Below are positions 33,692 to 42,740 of a stretch of DNA of 64,000 nucleotides, piece by piece. A program made the position numbers and the translations under genes. Position 1 is the stretch's first letter. The number at the start of each line of letters is the position of its first letter. The stretch comes from Bradyrhizobium sp. Tv2a-2 (GTDB taxonomy: Bacteria > Pseudomonadota > Alphaproteobacteria > Rhizobiales > Xanthobacteraceae). The notes under the pieces were generated by a model, which worked only from the letters and a program-made list of their open reading frames with translations, did no database searches and was not told the origin of the DNA. The stretch lies in the NCBI RefSeq assembly GCF_000472425.1, contig NZ_AXAI01000005.1, forward strand, positions 1 through 64,000. The letters run 5' to 3'.

Positions 33692-35098
33692 TCACACCGG
33701 TGGCGCGCGCAAATGCCACTCGGTGGCCTGCTGATAGGCGTGGCCGATGCGTAGCGCCATGGCCTCTTCATAGCCGCGGCACACGATCTGGAGCGACAGC
33801 GGCAACCCCGCCGCCGTGGCACCATTGGGCAGCGCCAATGCGCACATTTCCAGCAGATTGCCGGGGCGGGTGAAGCGCGACGGCAGCTTGTCCTGGTCCA
33901 CCTCCGTCAGCCTCAGAGCCGCGGTCTCCGTCGTCGGCGTGAGCAGCGCATCGATGCCATCGAGCGCCCAATACATCTTCCGCTTGAGATCGGCGAGCAC
34001 TTTGCGGGCGGCGAGATAATCCTGCGCCGACACGCGCGCTCCACCGAGCAGACGCCGGCGCACCGCGTCGTCGAGCTGTGTCGTCGCATCCTCCGCCAGA
34101 TGGCCGGCGTTGAAATAGGCCTCCGCCTGCACCAGCGCCAGCACGTTGAGGCAGTCCACGAAGCGGAACGGAAGCGCGATGTCGACGATCTCGGCGCCGA
34201 GCCGACTCAATATGTCGAGCGAGCGGTCGTAGGCTTCCAGCACATCGGCGGCAACACCCTCGCGCTCGGCCGCCGGCATGCGGCCCAGGCGAAGACCGCG
34301 CACGCCGCGCTTGAGCGTCGGCATCGGATCATCAGGCAGGATGCCGCGGGTGTTCGGATCCTTGGGATCAGGTCCCTGCAGCAGGTTGTACAGCAAGGCC
34401 GCATCCTCTACCGAGCGGGCCATCGGCCCCGGCGTGTCGAGCGTCTGGCTGAGTGGGAGAATGCCATGGGTGCTGATACGCCCGATCGTCACCTTGAGCC
34501 CGGTCAACCCGCAGAAGGACGATGGCAGCCGAACCGAGCCGCCGGTGTCGGTGCCGATCGCCCAGGGCGCCATGCGCGCGGCCACCGCAACGCCCGATCC
34601 GCTGCTCGAACCACCCGGGGTTCGTGCCGTCTCCGTGTCCCATGGATTCCATGGTGTGCCCATGTGCTGGTTGGTGCCCCAGCCGCCATAGGCGAATTCG
34701 ACTGTGTGGGTCTTGCCGAGCACGATTATGCCCGCGGCAATCATGCGGCGGGCGATGGTCGCGGTCTCGACCGAGCGACGCTGGCGCCAATTGGCGGAGC
34801 CGCCGGTGGTGATCTGCCCCTCGAGTTCAATCAGATCCTTGAGCGCGACGGGAACGCCATGCAGCGGCCCGACCGCATGCCCGGACCTGATCGCCTTGTG
34901 CGCGGCCTCCGCGGCGAGGCGCGCGCTTGCGCCGTAAACCTCGACATAGGCATGCAGCTTCGGCTCAAGCCTCTCGATGCGTGCAAGCAGCGTATCGACG
35001 ACATCGACGGGCGACAATCTTTTGGCGGCGATGTCCTGCGCGAGATCAGAGGCCGAAAGCAGGGAGGGATCGGTGCCGGCACGGCTGACGTCGTTCAT
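33692..35098 (-). CDS. Amidase-signature family protein
   Basis: The 468-residue protein has VPVALKDLIE with the catalytic Lys, ARTPGGSSSGSGVAVAARM with the cis-Ser of the Ser-cisSer-Lys triad, and GTDTGGSVRLPSSFCGLTGLK with the nucleophile Ser. The amidase signature is complete. It resembles stand-alone amidases rather than GatA, because no gatB or gatC is near. It hydrolyses amides in the cytoplasm; substrate unknown. It is convergent with the tRNA-Leu gene on the other strand. Confidence 0.93.
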   Translation of the reverse strand: MNDVSRAGTDPSLLSASDLAQDIAAKRLSPVDVVDTLLARIERLEPKLHAYVEVYGASARLAAEAAHKAIRSGHAVGPLHGVPVALKDLIELEGQITTGGSANWRQRRSVETATIARRMIAAGIIVLGKTHTVEFAYGGWGTNQHMGTPWNPWDTETARTPGGSSSGSGVAVAARMAPWAIGTDTGGSVRLPSSFCGLTGLKVTIGRISTHGILPLSQTLDTPGPMARSVEDAALLYNLLQGPDPKDPNTRGILPDDPMPTLKRGVRGLRLGRMPAAEREGVAADVLEAYDRSLDILSRLGAEIVDIALPFRFVDCLNVLALVQAEAYFNAGHLAEDATTQLDDAVRRRLLGGARVSAQDYLAARKVLADLKRKMYWALDGIDALLTPTTETAALRLTEVDQDKLPSRFTRPGNLLEMCALALPNGATAAGLPLSLQIVCRGYEEAMALRIGHAYQQATEWHLRAPPV

Positions 35099-35271
35099 TT
35101 CACTTCCATTTATTCACTGCAGGCGGACGAGGCGCCATTCCACGCGGTACGCGTGCTGCGCGACGAAGCCCTGACCTTCGGACTCATCGCGGCAGTTCAG
35201 ATCGTGGACAGGATGGAGTCAAGGCGCGCTGTCGAGGAGCCGCTCATGCATCTTTCGGATAGCCCGAGCGA

Positions 35272-35658
35272 TCACGTCGCCGGGCTGCCCTTGTTGAGAA
35301 GCTGCGCCACCGCCGTGACGAGCTGCGCCGGAGCAAACGGCTTTTGCAGAAGGATGCTGTTCGGCACACCCTGCGACGACCATTCGTCGGCCGCGGCTCC
35401 AGTCATGTAGACGACCGGCATTGTCGGATCGATCTCTCTTGCCTGCCGGGCGATTCCCCAGCCACTGGTGCCGCCCTTGAGATTGATGTCGGTCACGAGC
35501 GCCGAATACTTCACGACGCCGCTTCTCAGCAGCGTCATGGCCTCATCGCCCGATGCGGTCGTCAGAAGGTCGAAGCCCCCCTCCTCCAACGCATCATGAA
35601 CGATGTCCTGCAGCGGCTCGTCATCTTCGACGAGCAAAACGATCGGCACATCTGGCAC
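35272..35658 (-). CDS. Single-domain response regulator (orphan receiver)
   Basis: The 128-residue receiver has the acidic pair in LLVEDDEPLQ, phosphoacceptor VTDINLKGGTSG, the Thr-type switch VVYMTGAA and the Lys in ILLQKPFAPAQL. No output domain follows. The GTG at 35658 is preceded by GGAAGC; the frame upstream to 35814 is not conserved. No kinase is adjacent. Single receivers often act in phosphorelays. The 270 bases between this start and the aldo/keto reductase show no gene. Confidence 0.9.
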   Translation of the reverse strand: MPDVPIVLLVEDDEPLQDIVHDALEEGGFDLLTTASGDEAMTLLRSGVVKYSALVTDINLKGGTSGWGIARQAREIDPTMPVVYMTGAAADEWSSQGVPNSILLQKPFAPAQLVTAVAQLLNKGSPAT

Positions 35659-35930
35659 AGCGCTTCCGCCCCTACTCGACACAACGGAACAGTCAGGGTT
35701 CCCAAGCAGGCCTAACGCGCGAGCAAAGGAAATGTTCAAAAGTGAACAGACAGGCCATTTGACGGGAAGGCAGCCGGAACCCTCTTCATTTGGCGCAGTT
35801 GGCGGCCGGCCCACGTATTTTCCCTTGCCCGCCCCGGACCCGGCGTCCCCTCGGTGATGCGCGGGCGGGGCCGCGTTTCCGGATGCGCCTTTTCCCGGGC
35901 GAACCTGTCCCGATCCGTGCGCTGCATCCG

Positions 35931-36929
35931 TCAGCGCGGTTCACCGATGAACGCCTGTTGCAACGCCGACAGGCGGTCGATCGCGGCTTGGGCAAGCGGC
36001 CCTTTTTCGACCGCGGCGAGCGCGCCGTCGAACTGCTGCGGCGTCGCCATGCCAACCAGGATGGTGCTCACCGCCGGGTTCGACAGGGTGAAGCGGATGG
36101 CAGCCTCGGTCAGGCTGTCGGCAAACCCCTCTTCAACCAGCGGCATGAGACGGCGCGCGCGATCGATATCTCCGTCATAGCTTGCTGCCGAACCGATCGG
36201 CTCGGGCGCCGGGCCTGCAATCGGATGACGCTCGGCCGATCCGGAAAGCGCTCCGCCCGCCAGCACACGGATGTCGACGACGCCGACGCCGGCCGCGCTG
36301 GTGTGATCGAACAAGCGCCCATAATCCTGGGCCGGATAGTTCGCGGGCAAGTCCTGGGCGGCGGATGGATTGAGCATGTTGTAGACGACCTGCGCACTTT
36401 CGAAGGCGCCGGAATCGATCACGCGATGCAGCGGCCCCGTCTCGCCGATGGCCGTGAGGCCCAGGAAGCGAACCTTGCCCTGCTGGCGCAGCCGCTCAAA
36501 CACTGGCACCACGTCGTGGAGCACCTGTCGGACATCGAGCGCCTGCTCGTCGCCCTTTTCGGTGATCGGATTGTGCAGATGGAAGATGTCGACCTGGTCG
36601 AGCCGCAGTCGCGCCAAGCTGCCTTCGAGTGAGGTGGTGACGGCTTCGGCAATACGACCGACATCACCGGGCTGCAACCGGACCTTGGTGCCAACGACGA
36701 CGTTCGCCGGCTTCAGCTTTTGCAGGATGCGTCCAAGGTTCCTTTCGGATTCGCCATTGCCGTACTGTACCGCGGTGTCGAAGTAGTTCAGGCCCGCAGC
36801 GATCGCCCGGGCAACCGTGCGTTCCTGATCGGCAGCATCCCCTCGCACCATCAAACCACCGACGGCACCGCAGCCGAAGCCCAGCGCCGAGAGCTGCAGT
36901 CCAGTGCGTCCAAAAGCCCGCAATTGCAT
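35931..36929 (-). CDS. Aldo/keto reductase
   Basis: The 332-residue protein starts MQLRAFGRTGLQLSALGFGC, has NYFDTAVQYGNGESERNLG with the catalytic Asp and Tyr, VVVGTKVRL with Lys, and LDQVDIFHLHNP with His, so the AKR tetrad is intact. The C-terminal AAIRFTLSNPAVSTILVGM is the NADP-binding part. It reduces aldehydes or ketones with NAD(P)H. An upstream frame to 37049 is non-conserved. It follows the DUF2336 gene on the same strand after about 160 bases. Confidence 0.92.
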   Translation of the reverse strand: MQLRAFGRTGLQLSALGFGCGAVGGLMVRGDAADQERTVARAIAAGLNYFDTAVQYGNGESERNLGRILQKLKPANVVVGTKVRLQPGDVGRIAEAVTTSLEGSLARLRLDQVDIFHLHNPITEKGDEQALDVRQVLHDVVPVFERLRQQGKVRFLGLTAIGETGPLHRVIDSGAFESAQVVYNMLNPSAAQDLPANYPAQDYGRLFDHTSAAGVGVVDIRVLAGGALSGSAERHPIAGPAPEPIGSAASYDGDIDRARRLMPLVEEGFADSLTEAAIRFTLSNPAVSTILVGMATPQQFDGALAAVEKGPLAQAAIDRLSALQQAFIGEPR

Positions 36930-37090
36930 CGCTGTCTCCCTGACCGCACGCTGAAGGACGGCGTACGGGTTCCGCAGGTTGAGAGAACGGACTATCGAAA
37001 ATCGCTTCGAGCGCTTGCCGCTTGTAAAGCAAAGCGACGCGAGCGGCAACGATCAGGGATCACTGGCACGATTCAGGACAACGGCCGTGC

Positions 37091-38236
37091 TCAACCCATC
37101 ATCGCTTCCAGCTTCGCGGTCTCGCCGGCCGTGATCGTCGGACTCGCATGGGCGAACATGTTGCGGCGAGCTTCATAGAATTCCATCACGCGCCGGGCGG
37201 TCCGCTGCTCCAGCTGTTCGAAATTGGCGCGCGCCCGCTCCAGATCAGCTTTCGACATCTTGCGTTCGGCGACCGTCATCAACAGCAGCGCCTTCGCCGT
37301 CGCCCAGGAGCAGCCGGCGGCCTTGGCGATGATTTGCGCCGCGCCGGGATTCTCGTTGAGCACCGCGCGCTCGGCGACCTCGATTCGACAGCCGGCGAGG
37401 GCCGCGAGCGCCGTCACCGTCTTCTCGAAATTCTGCGATCGCGCGCCGGCATGCACATCGACCTCGCGCAGATCCTTCCATTCGCTGAGCCGCTTGACCC
37501 GGAATTTGGCCTTGGCATGCACGGCCGAGTGCCTGCGCACCTCGCCATTGATGTCGTCGACGACATCGGTGACGGTCTCCTGCACGACCTCGGCCAGCTT
37601 CGGATTGGCGGCGACGATCCGGCTGCACACCGAGGCCGAGGCAGTCTCCAGCAGCCTCACGAAATGATGGCGCGGAATGTCGCTCCGCGTGCCGACATGC
37701 AGCGCGAGATCGACATCGGCGCCGGCGCGCAGCACGAGCTCGGAAAAGCCGTCGTCGGAGATTTGCGCGCCTGCATTCTTCGCAACCGCGCGCACGACCT
37801 GCTGTTCGCCGCGCTCGATCAGGATGTCGGTGATCGCGGCACTGACCGTTTCGCGCTGCGCAATCGCCAGCAGGTGTCCCTGGCCCTGGGTGGCGGCGCT
37901 TGCGATCAGGTCCGGCTCGGTCAGGACAGGAGATTGGCTGAGCACCGGCGCGGCGACGGCCACCTCGTCGTTTGCCGCGATGGCGCGAACCAGCACGGCT
38001 GGTGCGGCGGGGTCGGCGGCGAAGCGGCGGGCGAGCTTGATGCGGGTCTGCAATTCGATCGCCTCGACCAGAACCTTGAACACCTCGTCGAACAACTCGA
38101 CCTGGCGCATGGAATAGCGCGCCGAGCCCGCCAGAAACAGATCGGTGATTCGTGTGAGCGCCCGGAGCTGTCGCCTGGTCGATCCGGACATGGAGGCATC
38201 CTGCACGTCGTGGATCAGGGAATTGAGCATTGTCAT
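37091..38236 (-). CDS. DUF2336 domain-containing protein
   Basis: The 381-residue protein is helical and HEAT-like, with the family block LVRAIAANDEVAVAAPVLSQSPVLTEPDLI and the later ALHVGTRSDIPRHHFVRLL. DUF2336 proteins occur in alphaproteobacteria and are thought to work as regulatory scaffolds; direct function is not known. There is no signal peptide or membrane helix. It is followed by aldo/keto reductase. The basic helical C-terminus has ATAKALLLMTVAERKMSKADLERA. Confidence 0.88.
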   Translation of the reverse strand: MTMLNSLIHDVQDASMSGSTRRQLRALTRITDLFLAGSARYSMRQVELFDEVFKVLVEAIELQTRIKLARRFAADPAAPAVLVRAIAANDEVAVAAPVLSQSPVLTEPDLIASAATQGQGHLLAIAQRETVSAAITDILIERGEQQVVRAVAKNAGAQISDDGFSELVLRAGADVDLALHVGTRSDIPRHHFVRLLETASASVCSRIVAANPKLAEVVQETVTDVVDDINGEVRRHSAVHAKAKFRVKRLSEWKDLREVDVHAGARSQNFEKTVTALAALAGCRIEVAERAVLNENPGAAQIIAKAAGCSWATAKALLLMTVAERKMSKADLERARANFEQLEQRTARRVMEFYEARRNMFAHASPTITAGETAKLEAMMG

Positions 38237-38298
38237 TTGTTTGGTCTCTTCAACAGTTTCGCGCCCAAGGCGAAGCAGCGGGGACGCGGCAATCTCAG

Positions 38299-38580
38299 CT
38301 ACCAGCCCCGGGTGAAGATTATGAACACGCGCTGGCTCGGAGATGAGTCAAATTGCGCGGATTTTGGCGAGACATCTTTGACAATGGGCTTCTCTCTGTC
38401 GTCGTCCTCGCGAACAACGCGGCTCTGGTCGAGCGGAAAGCCGTCTCCTCGCCGCTGGATCACGCCTTCCGCTTCGAGCTTAGAGATGTAGGCCCGACTG
38501 CAATCGAGGTGCACCGCCAGTGCCGACGCGCTGACGGTGGCGGCTTTCTGGATCGCGCCCGAGAGGCGACGGGCGGACAA
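38299..38580 (-). pseudogene. Truncated HTH protein resembling a small terminase/Nu1 protein
   Basis: The 93-residue frame has SASALAVHLDCSRAYISKLEAEGVIQRRGDGFPLDQSRV, the DNA-binding winged-helix pattern of Nu1-type small terminase or excisionase-like proteins common in Bradyrhizobium. In those the sequence continues as a helix of the AYLRxLRRE type after DQSRV. Here it turns to VREDDDREKPIV and loses resemblance, so a frameshift is likely. It may also be a short intact gene. It marks the left edge of a lower-GC stretch. Confidence 0.5.
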
Positions 38581-38745
38581 TCATTACTGACGGTCTCAGT
38601 CATCGTGTGTTCGCTCCTGTTGCAACTTACCGCTGGCCCAATCCGGCCGCGAATGACGCGAAGCGGTCATTGCGACATAGCGCCGCTGTTGACGTTTTAT
38701 CCTGCAAGGCGCGATCCTCCGCTTATTGAAGGAAGGGGTACTGGC

Positions 38746-39156
38746 ATGATGTCACGAAATGTCGCTTACGGGCTTTTAATCTCTTCATTTGCTTTCGGCA
38801 CCACTTTGTCGCAGGCCGCAGATGCTCCAAAGGACAACAAGGGATACACAACCAGCAAGACTGCGGTGGTCGAACTTGGGCCTGAATTCGCCGGCATGGA
38901 CGGCCGCCAGTTGAGGCTACGTGTGCTCACAATTGAGCCCGGCGGTCATATTGGCCTGCATAATCACAAGGAGCGGCCTGCGGTTGTCTATTTTTTGCAG
39001 GGAACGGACACAGTCATTCGAGACGACGGCACCTCCCAGACCTTTAAAGCCGGTGACGTGACGGGAGAGCCCGGCGCGACAATTCATTGGCACCGCAATG
39101 ACGGCAACGACGCCGTTGTCTTCGTCACCGCCGACATCTTCAAGCCAACAAACTAA
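38746..39156 (+). CDS. Exported cupin-domain protein
   Basis: The 136-residue protein has a Sec signal (NVAYGLLISSFAFGTTLSQA), then a single cupin: PGGHIGLHNHKERPAVVYFLQG (two His and Glu ligands of motif 1) and EPGATIHWHRNDGNDAVVF (His of motif 2). A metal-binding periplasmic cupin is likely. GGAAGGGG lies nine bases before the first of two ATGs. Base composition is lower in GC than neighbours by eye. The next 500 bases to 39658 show no gene. Confidence 0.88.
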   Translation: MMSRNVAYGLLISSFAFGTTLSQAADAPKDNKGYTTSKTAVVELGPEFAGMDGRQLRLRVLTIEPGGHIGLHNHKERPAVVYFLQGTDTVIRDDGTSQTFKAGDVTGEPGATIHWHRNDGNDAVVFVTADIFKPTN

Positions 39157-39658
39157 GGCACTGGTCAGAAACCGACGTAGGCTCGGCTGACGGCTGCTTT
39201 TTGGTCGTAGCGGCCCCGCTGTTGGCCCGTCATTTCGCGGCGATGCAGAACTCGGTCGCTATCGGGGCATAGCGGGCATTGAGTACGACGTACCGTCTCT
39301 GCAACTGCAACCACCGATTTTCCTGCTGCAAATATCTTCATACAGGTCGGTCGCGCGTACCCCGCTTTTCGCGCGCGCCCCAGAGGACCCGGCGCCGGCG
39401 CTTCAACCTCGATGCGAACCGAGCGCACACCATCACCATCGTGCAAAGAGAGCCTTCGGGCTCACGTCTGCTTAACCCTCAACAGCGGCGCGAGAGCGCA
39501 CAATCCGGGGACCGCCGCTTTGGGCCAGTTGCGACTCACGCATCGCACAATCGCTAGTGCACCTGCAAATTGATTGGCTTGTGCAATACGCTCCGGCCGA
39601 TCTACAGTACGAGAATAATTTCGTTCCGACCTGGCATCCACTACGGGGGCACCTTGTT
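39157..39658. other. Noncoding stretch between the cupin and metallohydrolase genes
   Basis: About 500 bases with lower GC. Short frames on both strands have no signal, motif or ribosome binding site. Nothing recognised as a repeat, RNA gene or clean terminator was seen; it may hold decayed sequence. Confidence 0.4.
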
Positions 39659-40675
39659 ATGTCGGCAACAATTCATTCACTTAACGCTGATCGGAACAAT
39701 CAGGTTGACAAGTCGAAGCGCGACGGCGGTCCGAACAGACGAGAGACATTAAAGATCGCGGCAGGAGCACTTCTGCCGACACTTGTGCCGAACCTCGCCG
39801 CAGGACAATCGGCCCGCACGAAAATCGTGTTGTTGGGCACGACTGGGGGGCCGCCCTTGACGGTTATGCGAGCTGCGCCTTCAAACGCCGTCTTAGTCGG
39901 GGGGGCCCTTTATGTCATTGATTGCGGTAATGGCGTTGCCCGACAAATCGTGCAAGCGGGTCTTAGGCTCAGCGCGTTGAAAAGCATCTTCATTACGCAT
40001 CAGCATTCGGACCACAATTTGGACTACGGAAATCTGTTCTATCTTGCTTGGTACGCGGGTCTGCACGGCCAAGTGAATTCCTACGGGCCGCCGCCACTGG
40101 CAGAAATGACAAAAAAATTCTTTGAACTTAACGCCTTTGATATCGACATTCGGATTCGTGATGAAGGCCGGCATGATCCGAGGCAACTGCTCGTTCCGCA
40201 TGAGATCATGTCTGCCGGAATCGTGATGCAGGATGACAATGTAAAAGTCACGTGCGCCTTGGCCGACCACCCGCCGCTTCCGGTGGCGCTGTCATATCGC
40301 TTTGATACTGCCGATCGCTCCGTTGTTTTTTCAGGAGATACCCGAAAGACTGACGCTCTGATTAATCTCGCCAAAGGCGCGGACGTATTCGTGTGCGAGG
40401 CGCAGTATCTTCCGGGAATAGAGGAAGTGCTCCAAAGAGCCGTAAAGGCGGGATACGACAAAGACATCGCGGATAGCCTTCTCAGAAGCATCTCAGGCAA
40501 TGCGCTTACCGTCGAACAGGCGGGCGAAGTGGCTCAAGCCGCAGGAGTCAAAACGCTGGTTCTTACTCATTTCGTGCCGGGAAATGGAGCTGTCCCCGAG
40601 CAGGTGTTTGTGGAAGAAGCTCGCAAAGCTTTCTCCGGCGAGATTATTGCTGGACGGGATTTGCTTGAAATCTAG
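39659..40675 (+). CDS. Tat-exported metallo-beta-lactamase-fold hydrolase
   Basis: The 338-residue protein has a twin-arginine signal (NRRETLKIAAGALLPTLVP), then the metal motif FITHQHSDHNLDYGNL (HxHxDH), a later VFSGDTRKTDAL and LVLTHFVPG. This is the tRNase Z-like or alkylphosphonate-type subgroup of the fold. It should act in the periplasm. Codon choice includes more A/T-ending codons than neighbours, suggesting recent transfer. In-frame sequence upstream of 39659 lacks conservation. Sequence downstream to 41034 has no gene. Confidence 0.88.
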   Translation: MSATIHSLNADRNNQVDKSKRDGGPNRRETLKIAAGALLPTLVPNLAAGQSARTKIVLLGTTGGPPLTVMRAAPSNAVLVGGALYVIDCGNGVARQIVQAGLRLSALKSIFITHQHSDHNLDYGNLFYLAWYAGLHGQVNSYGPPPLAEMTKKFFELNAFDIDIRIRDEGRHDPRQLLVPHEIMSAGIVMQDDNVKVTCALADHPPLPVALSYRFDTADRSVVFSGDTRKTDALINLAKGADVFVCEAQYLPGIEEVLQRAVKAGYDKDIADSLLRSISGNALTVEQAGEVAQAAGVKTLVLTHFVPGNGAVPEQVFVEEARKAFSGEIIAGRDLLEI

Positions 40676-41034
40676 CGTTGGCTCTTGACGCTCAATGTCC
40701 GAGTTGGTCACCGCATTCCGCTCCACGTTCGTGACGATCGCGATACGCCCCTTGTGTCGGCGCGGAACGTGAATGGGATAGCATGATTTCCGATAAAGCG
40801 AAAGAAGGATATTTTTCGCGCGAGCACTGGACAAGCAGGATCAGTTGGAATCGAAGGCGAGCTGATTTGCCCGACGAGACCGGGCAATAAGGTATTTGTG
40901 CGGTCGTACAAACGCGCGTTTCACGATGTGAGAAGGGCGGCTACCGAGCGGGCACGCGGGTCATCAAGCCCCCATTCGGCTTTATCTTCATCGGCTCGGC
41001 TGCGTGCGCAACAAGAACCAATCGTCAGGCCAGA
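40676..41034. other. Noncoding stretch after the metallohydrolase gene
   Basis: About 360 bases of mixed composition. A minus-strand frame here (GRIAIVTNVERNAVTNS) resembles translations of dispersed noncoding repeats and overlaps the metallohydrolase gene, so it is not called. No terminator hairpin stands out. Confidence 0.35.
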
Positions 41035-41769
41035 TCAGTCGTCCGGCCCGAACGGCCGGAGGCGCGGGACATCGAAGCGGGGCGCCTCGTCGACGTAATG
41101 GGGCGGCGCGCCATCACCGCCGTCGCCACGCTCGGCGTCGCGATATCGACCGCTTCTGTCATCGCGATATCGGCGATCGGAATAGGTGTAGGAATAGCGT
41201 GAGGGGCCGTCCACGCTGTCGCGATCGTCCCGCGCCTGCTGGTCGGAGTTCTGGTCCTCGTCGTGGCGGCGGCGGTCGGTCCAGCGCTGGGCGCGTTCGG
41301 CGTGGCGCTTGTCGGCCGCGTGCTTGAGGTTGGAGTCGCGCGCCTTGGCGTAAGCGTCTTCCGGCGCGGAGGGTTGCTTTGCGGGCGGAGCCTGTTGCGC
41401 CTCTTGCGTCGGCTGCCGGGCTGCCGCGCCACCCGAAAGCCTTGTCTTCAGGTCACCCGGCACGGCTGTCGCGGCTGACACCGCAGGCGACGACGTGGCA
41501 GCGTTGTCCGCCTGCTGATCGGCTTGCTGCGCGCTTCCGTCGATCGACGGATCGGTGAAGGCCAGCGTCGCCGCGGCGTAGGGGAGCGCGCTCGCGGCAG
41601 GCATCGGCGGCGGCGACGACTTCGATCGCTCGACCGGCGCCGCTTCAGCCGCGTGCTTCGGCGGAGACGTGCTCATCATGTTGCCGATCAGGAGCCCGCC
41701 GCCGAGGCCTCCGCTGATCGCAAGGCCCACCGTTCCTACGCCAACAAGAAAAGCTGTCGAAGCGCGCAT
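41035..41769 (-). CDS. Membrane-anchored or exported charged low-complexity protein
   Basis: The 244-residue protein has an N-terminal hydrophobic segment (MRASTAFLVGVGTVGLAISG and on), a Pro/Ala/Gln-rich middle with several short Gln-rich runs, and a long Arg/Asp-rich end (RWTDRRRHDEDQNSDQQARD, YSDRRYRDDRSGRYRDAERG). The end may be unstructured. ATG at 41769 follows GAGGAGGCGGATC; an earlier start at 41811 would add a basic 14-residue leader. Function unknown. It is divergent from the response regulator, and the CCCATGA motif lies between. Confidence 0.7.
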   Translation of the reverse strand: MRASTAFLVGVGTVGLAISGGLGGGLLIGNMMSTSPPKHAAEAAPVERSKSSPPPMPAASALPYAAATLAFTDPSIDGSAQQADQQADNAATSSPAVSAATAVPGDLKTRLSGGAAARQPTQEAQQAPPAKQPSAPEDAYAKARDSNLKHAADKRHAERAQRWTDRRRHDEDQNSDQQARDDRDSVDGPSRYSYTYSDRRYRDDRSGRYRDAERGDGGDGAPPHYVDEAPRFDVPRLRPFGPDD

Positions 41770-41985
41770 GATCCGCCTCCTCTTCCTCGCGGGCAACGTT
41801 CGAGCTTTCACGATGTTCCGGACAGCGCGGGCGGAACCGCTGCCAGCGCAGCACCGGTGCTATCTCGGACGTCCTGCTGGAGAGCTGGGATGCACCTCGC
41901 GACCACCAACCGGTCGCGATGGACCGCTGACAAGCACGAGTTATGAGGCGATCGATCGCATCAGAAGCGCTCGACGTGCCCAGCT

Positions 41986-42003
41986 CCCATGAATATGGGG
42001 GTA
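41986..42003. promoter_or_regulatory. Shared regulatory motif, copy 1
   Basis: CCCATGAATATGGGGGTA, with the inverted core CCCAT-N4-ATGGG, lies 60 bases before the response regulator start and about 220 before the divergent low-complexity gene. Copy 2 at 45076 differs in one base. Confidence 0.6.
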
Positions 42004-42062
42004 GCAAAGTATGACACCGCGGGTAAGCTTGCGCCAGAAAAACAGCGGGAGCAGGAAACGCG

Positions 42063-42740
42063 ATGACGTCGTCGGCCGAAGACATTCCTGCGCACGACAT
42101 CTCGATCCTCCTGGTCGAGGACGATCCGCCGACCAATTGGCGGCTCAAGGACGCGCTGGAGCAGGCGGGCTTCGATGTGGCCGCGGCAATGACGCTCGCC
42201 GAGGCTCGGGCGAGCTTGGACAGGCGCAAGCCGCGCGTGTTGCTCACCGACCTGCAATTGCCTGACGGCCATGGCATCGAGCTGATCCGCGAGTCGCGGG
42301 CCAGACTGCCCGACACCGAGATCATGGTGATCTCGATCCTCGGCGACGAGGAGAGCGTGATCTCCGCCATTACCGTTGGCGCAACTGGCTATATCCTGAA
42401 AGACGCATTTCCGACCGACATCGCCGCGACCGTACGCGAGCTGGTCGCCGGGCACTCGCCGATCTCCGCCTCGATCGCCCGCTTCATCGTACGCAGGACG
42501 CAGAGCGCCGCCGAACCGCCACCGGGGCCGCCGCTCAACACCACCAAACTGACACCGCGCGAAATCGACATCCTCTGGGGCATCGCCAAAGGCTTCAGCT
42601 ATGCCGAGATCGCGAGCCATCTCGGCATGTCTAAACAGACCGTTCCCGGCCACATCAAGAGCATCTATCGCAAGCTCGAGGTGCACACCCGCGGCGAGGC
42701 AGTGTTCGAGGCGGTGCAGCAGGGCCTGATCAAGCTGTGA
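42063..42740 (+). CDS. LuxR/NarL-family response regulator
   Basis: The 225-residue protein has a receiver with ILLVEDDPPTN, phosphoacceptor LLTDLQLPDGHG, a Ser switch MVISILG and GYILKDAF, then a linker and LuxR-type HTH (LTPREIDILWGIAKGFSYAEIASHLGMSKQTV and GHIKSIYRKL). It binds DNA once phosphorylated. Its stop overlaps the kinase start by four bases (GTGA), so the two are a coupled pair. The inverted motif in front of it and near neighbouring genes is the best candidate for its binding site. Confidence 0.92.
   Translation: MTSSAEDIPAHDISILLVEDDPPTNWRLKDALEQAGFDVAAAMTLAEARASLDRRKPRVLLTDLQLPDGHGIELIRESRARLPDTEIMVISILGDEESVISAITVGATGYILKDAFPTDIAATVRELVAGHSPISASIARFIVRRTQSAAEPPPGPPLNTTKLTPREIDILWGIAKGFSYAEIASHLGMSKQTVPGHIKSIYRKLEVHTRGEAVFEAVQQGLIKL

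Noticed and set aside
38660..38690. GGTCATTGCGACATAGC as a dispersed repeat end
   Set aside because: Only about ten bases agree with the GTCATTGCGAGGAGC repeat, and no inverted partner is near.
39165..39446. 93-residue minus-strand frame in the low-GC gap
   Set aside because: No start signal, and composition looks noncoding.
40493..40834. 113-residue minus-strand frame
   Set aside because: It overlaps the metallohydrolase gene and its other half resembles translated noncoding repeat sequence.
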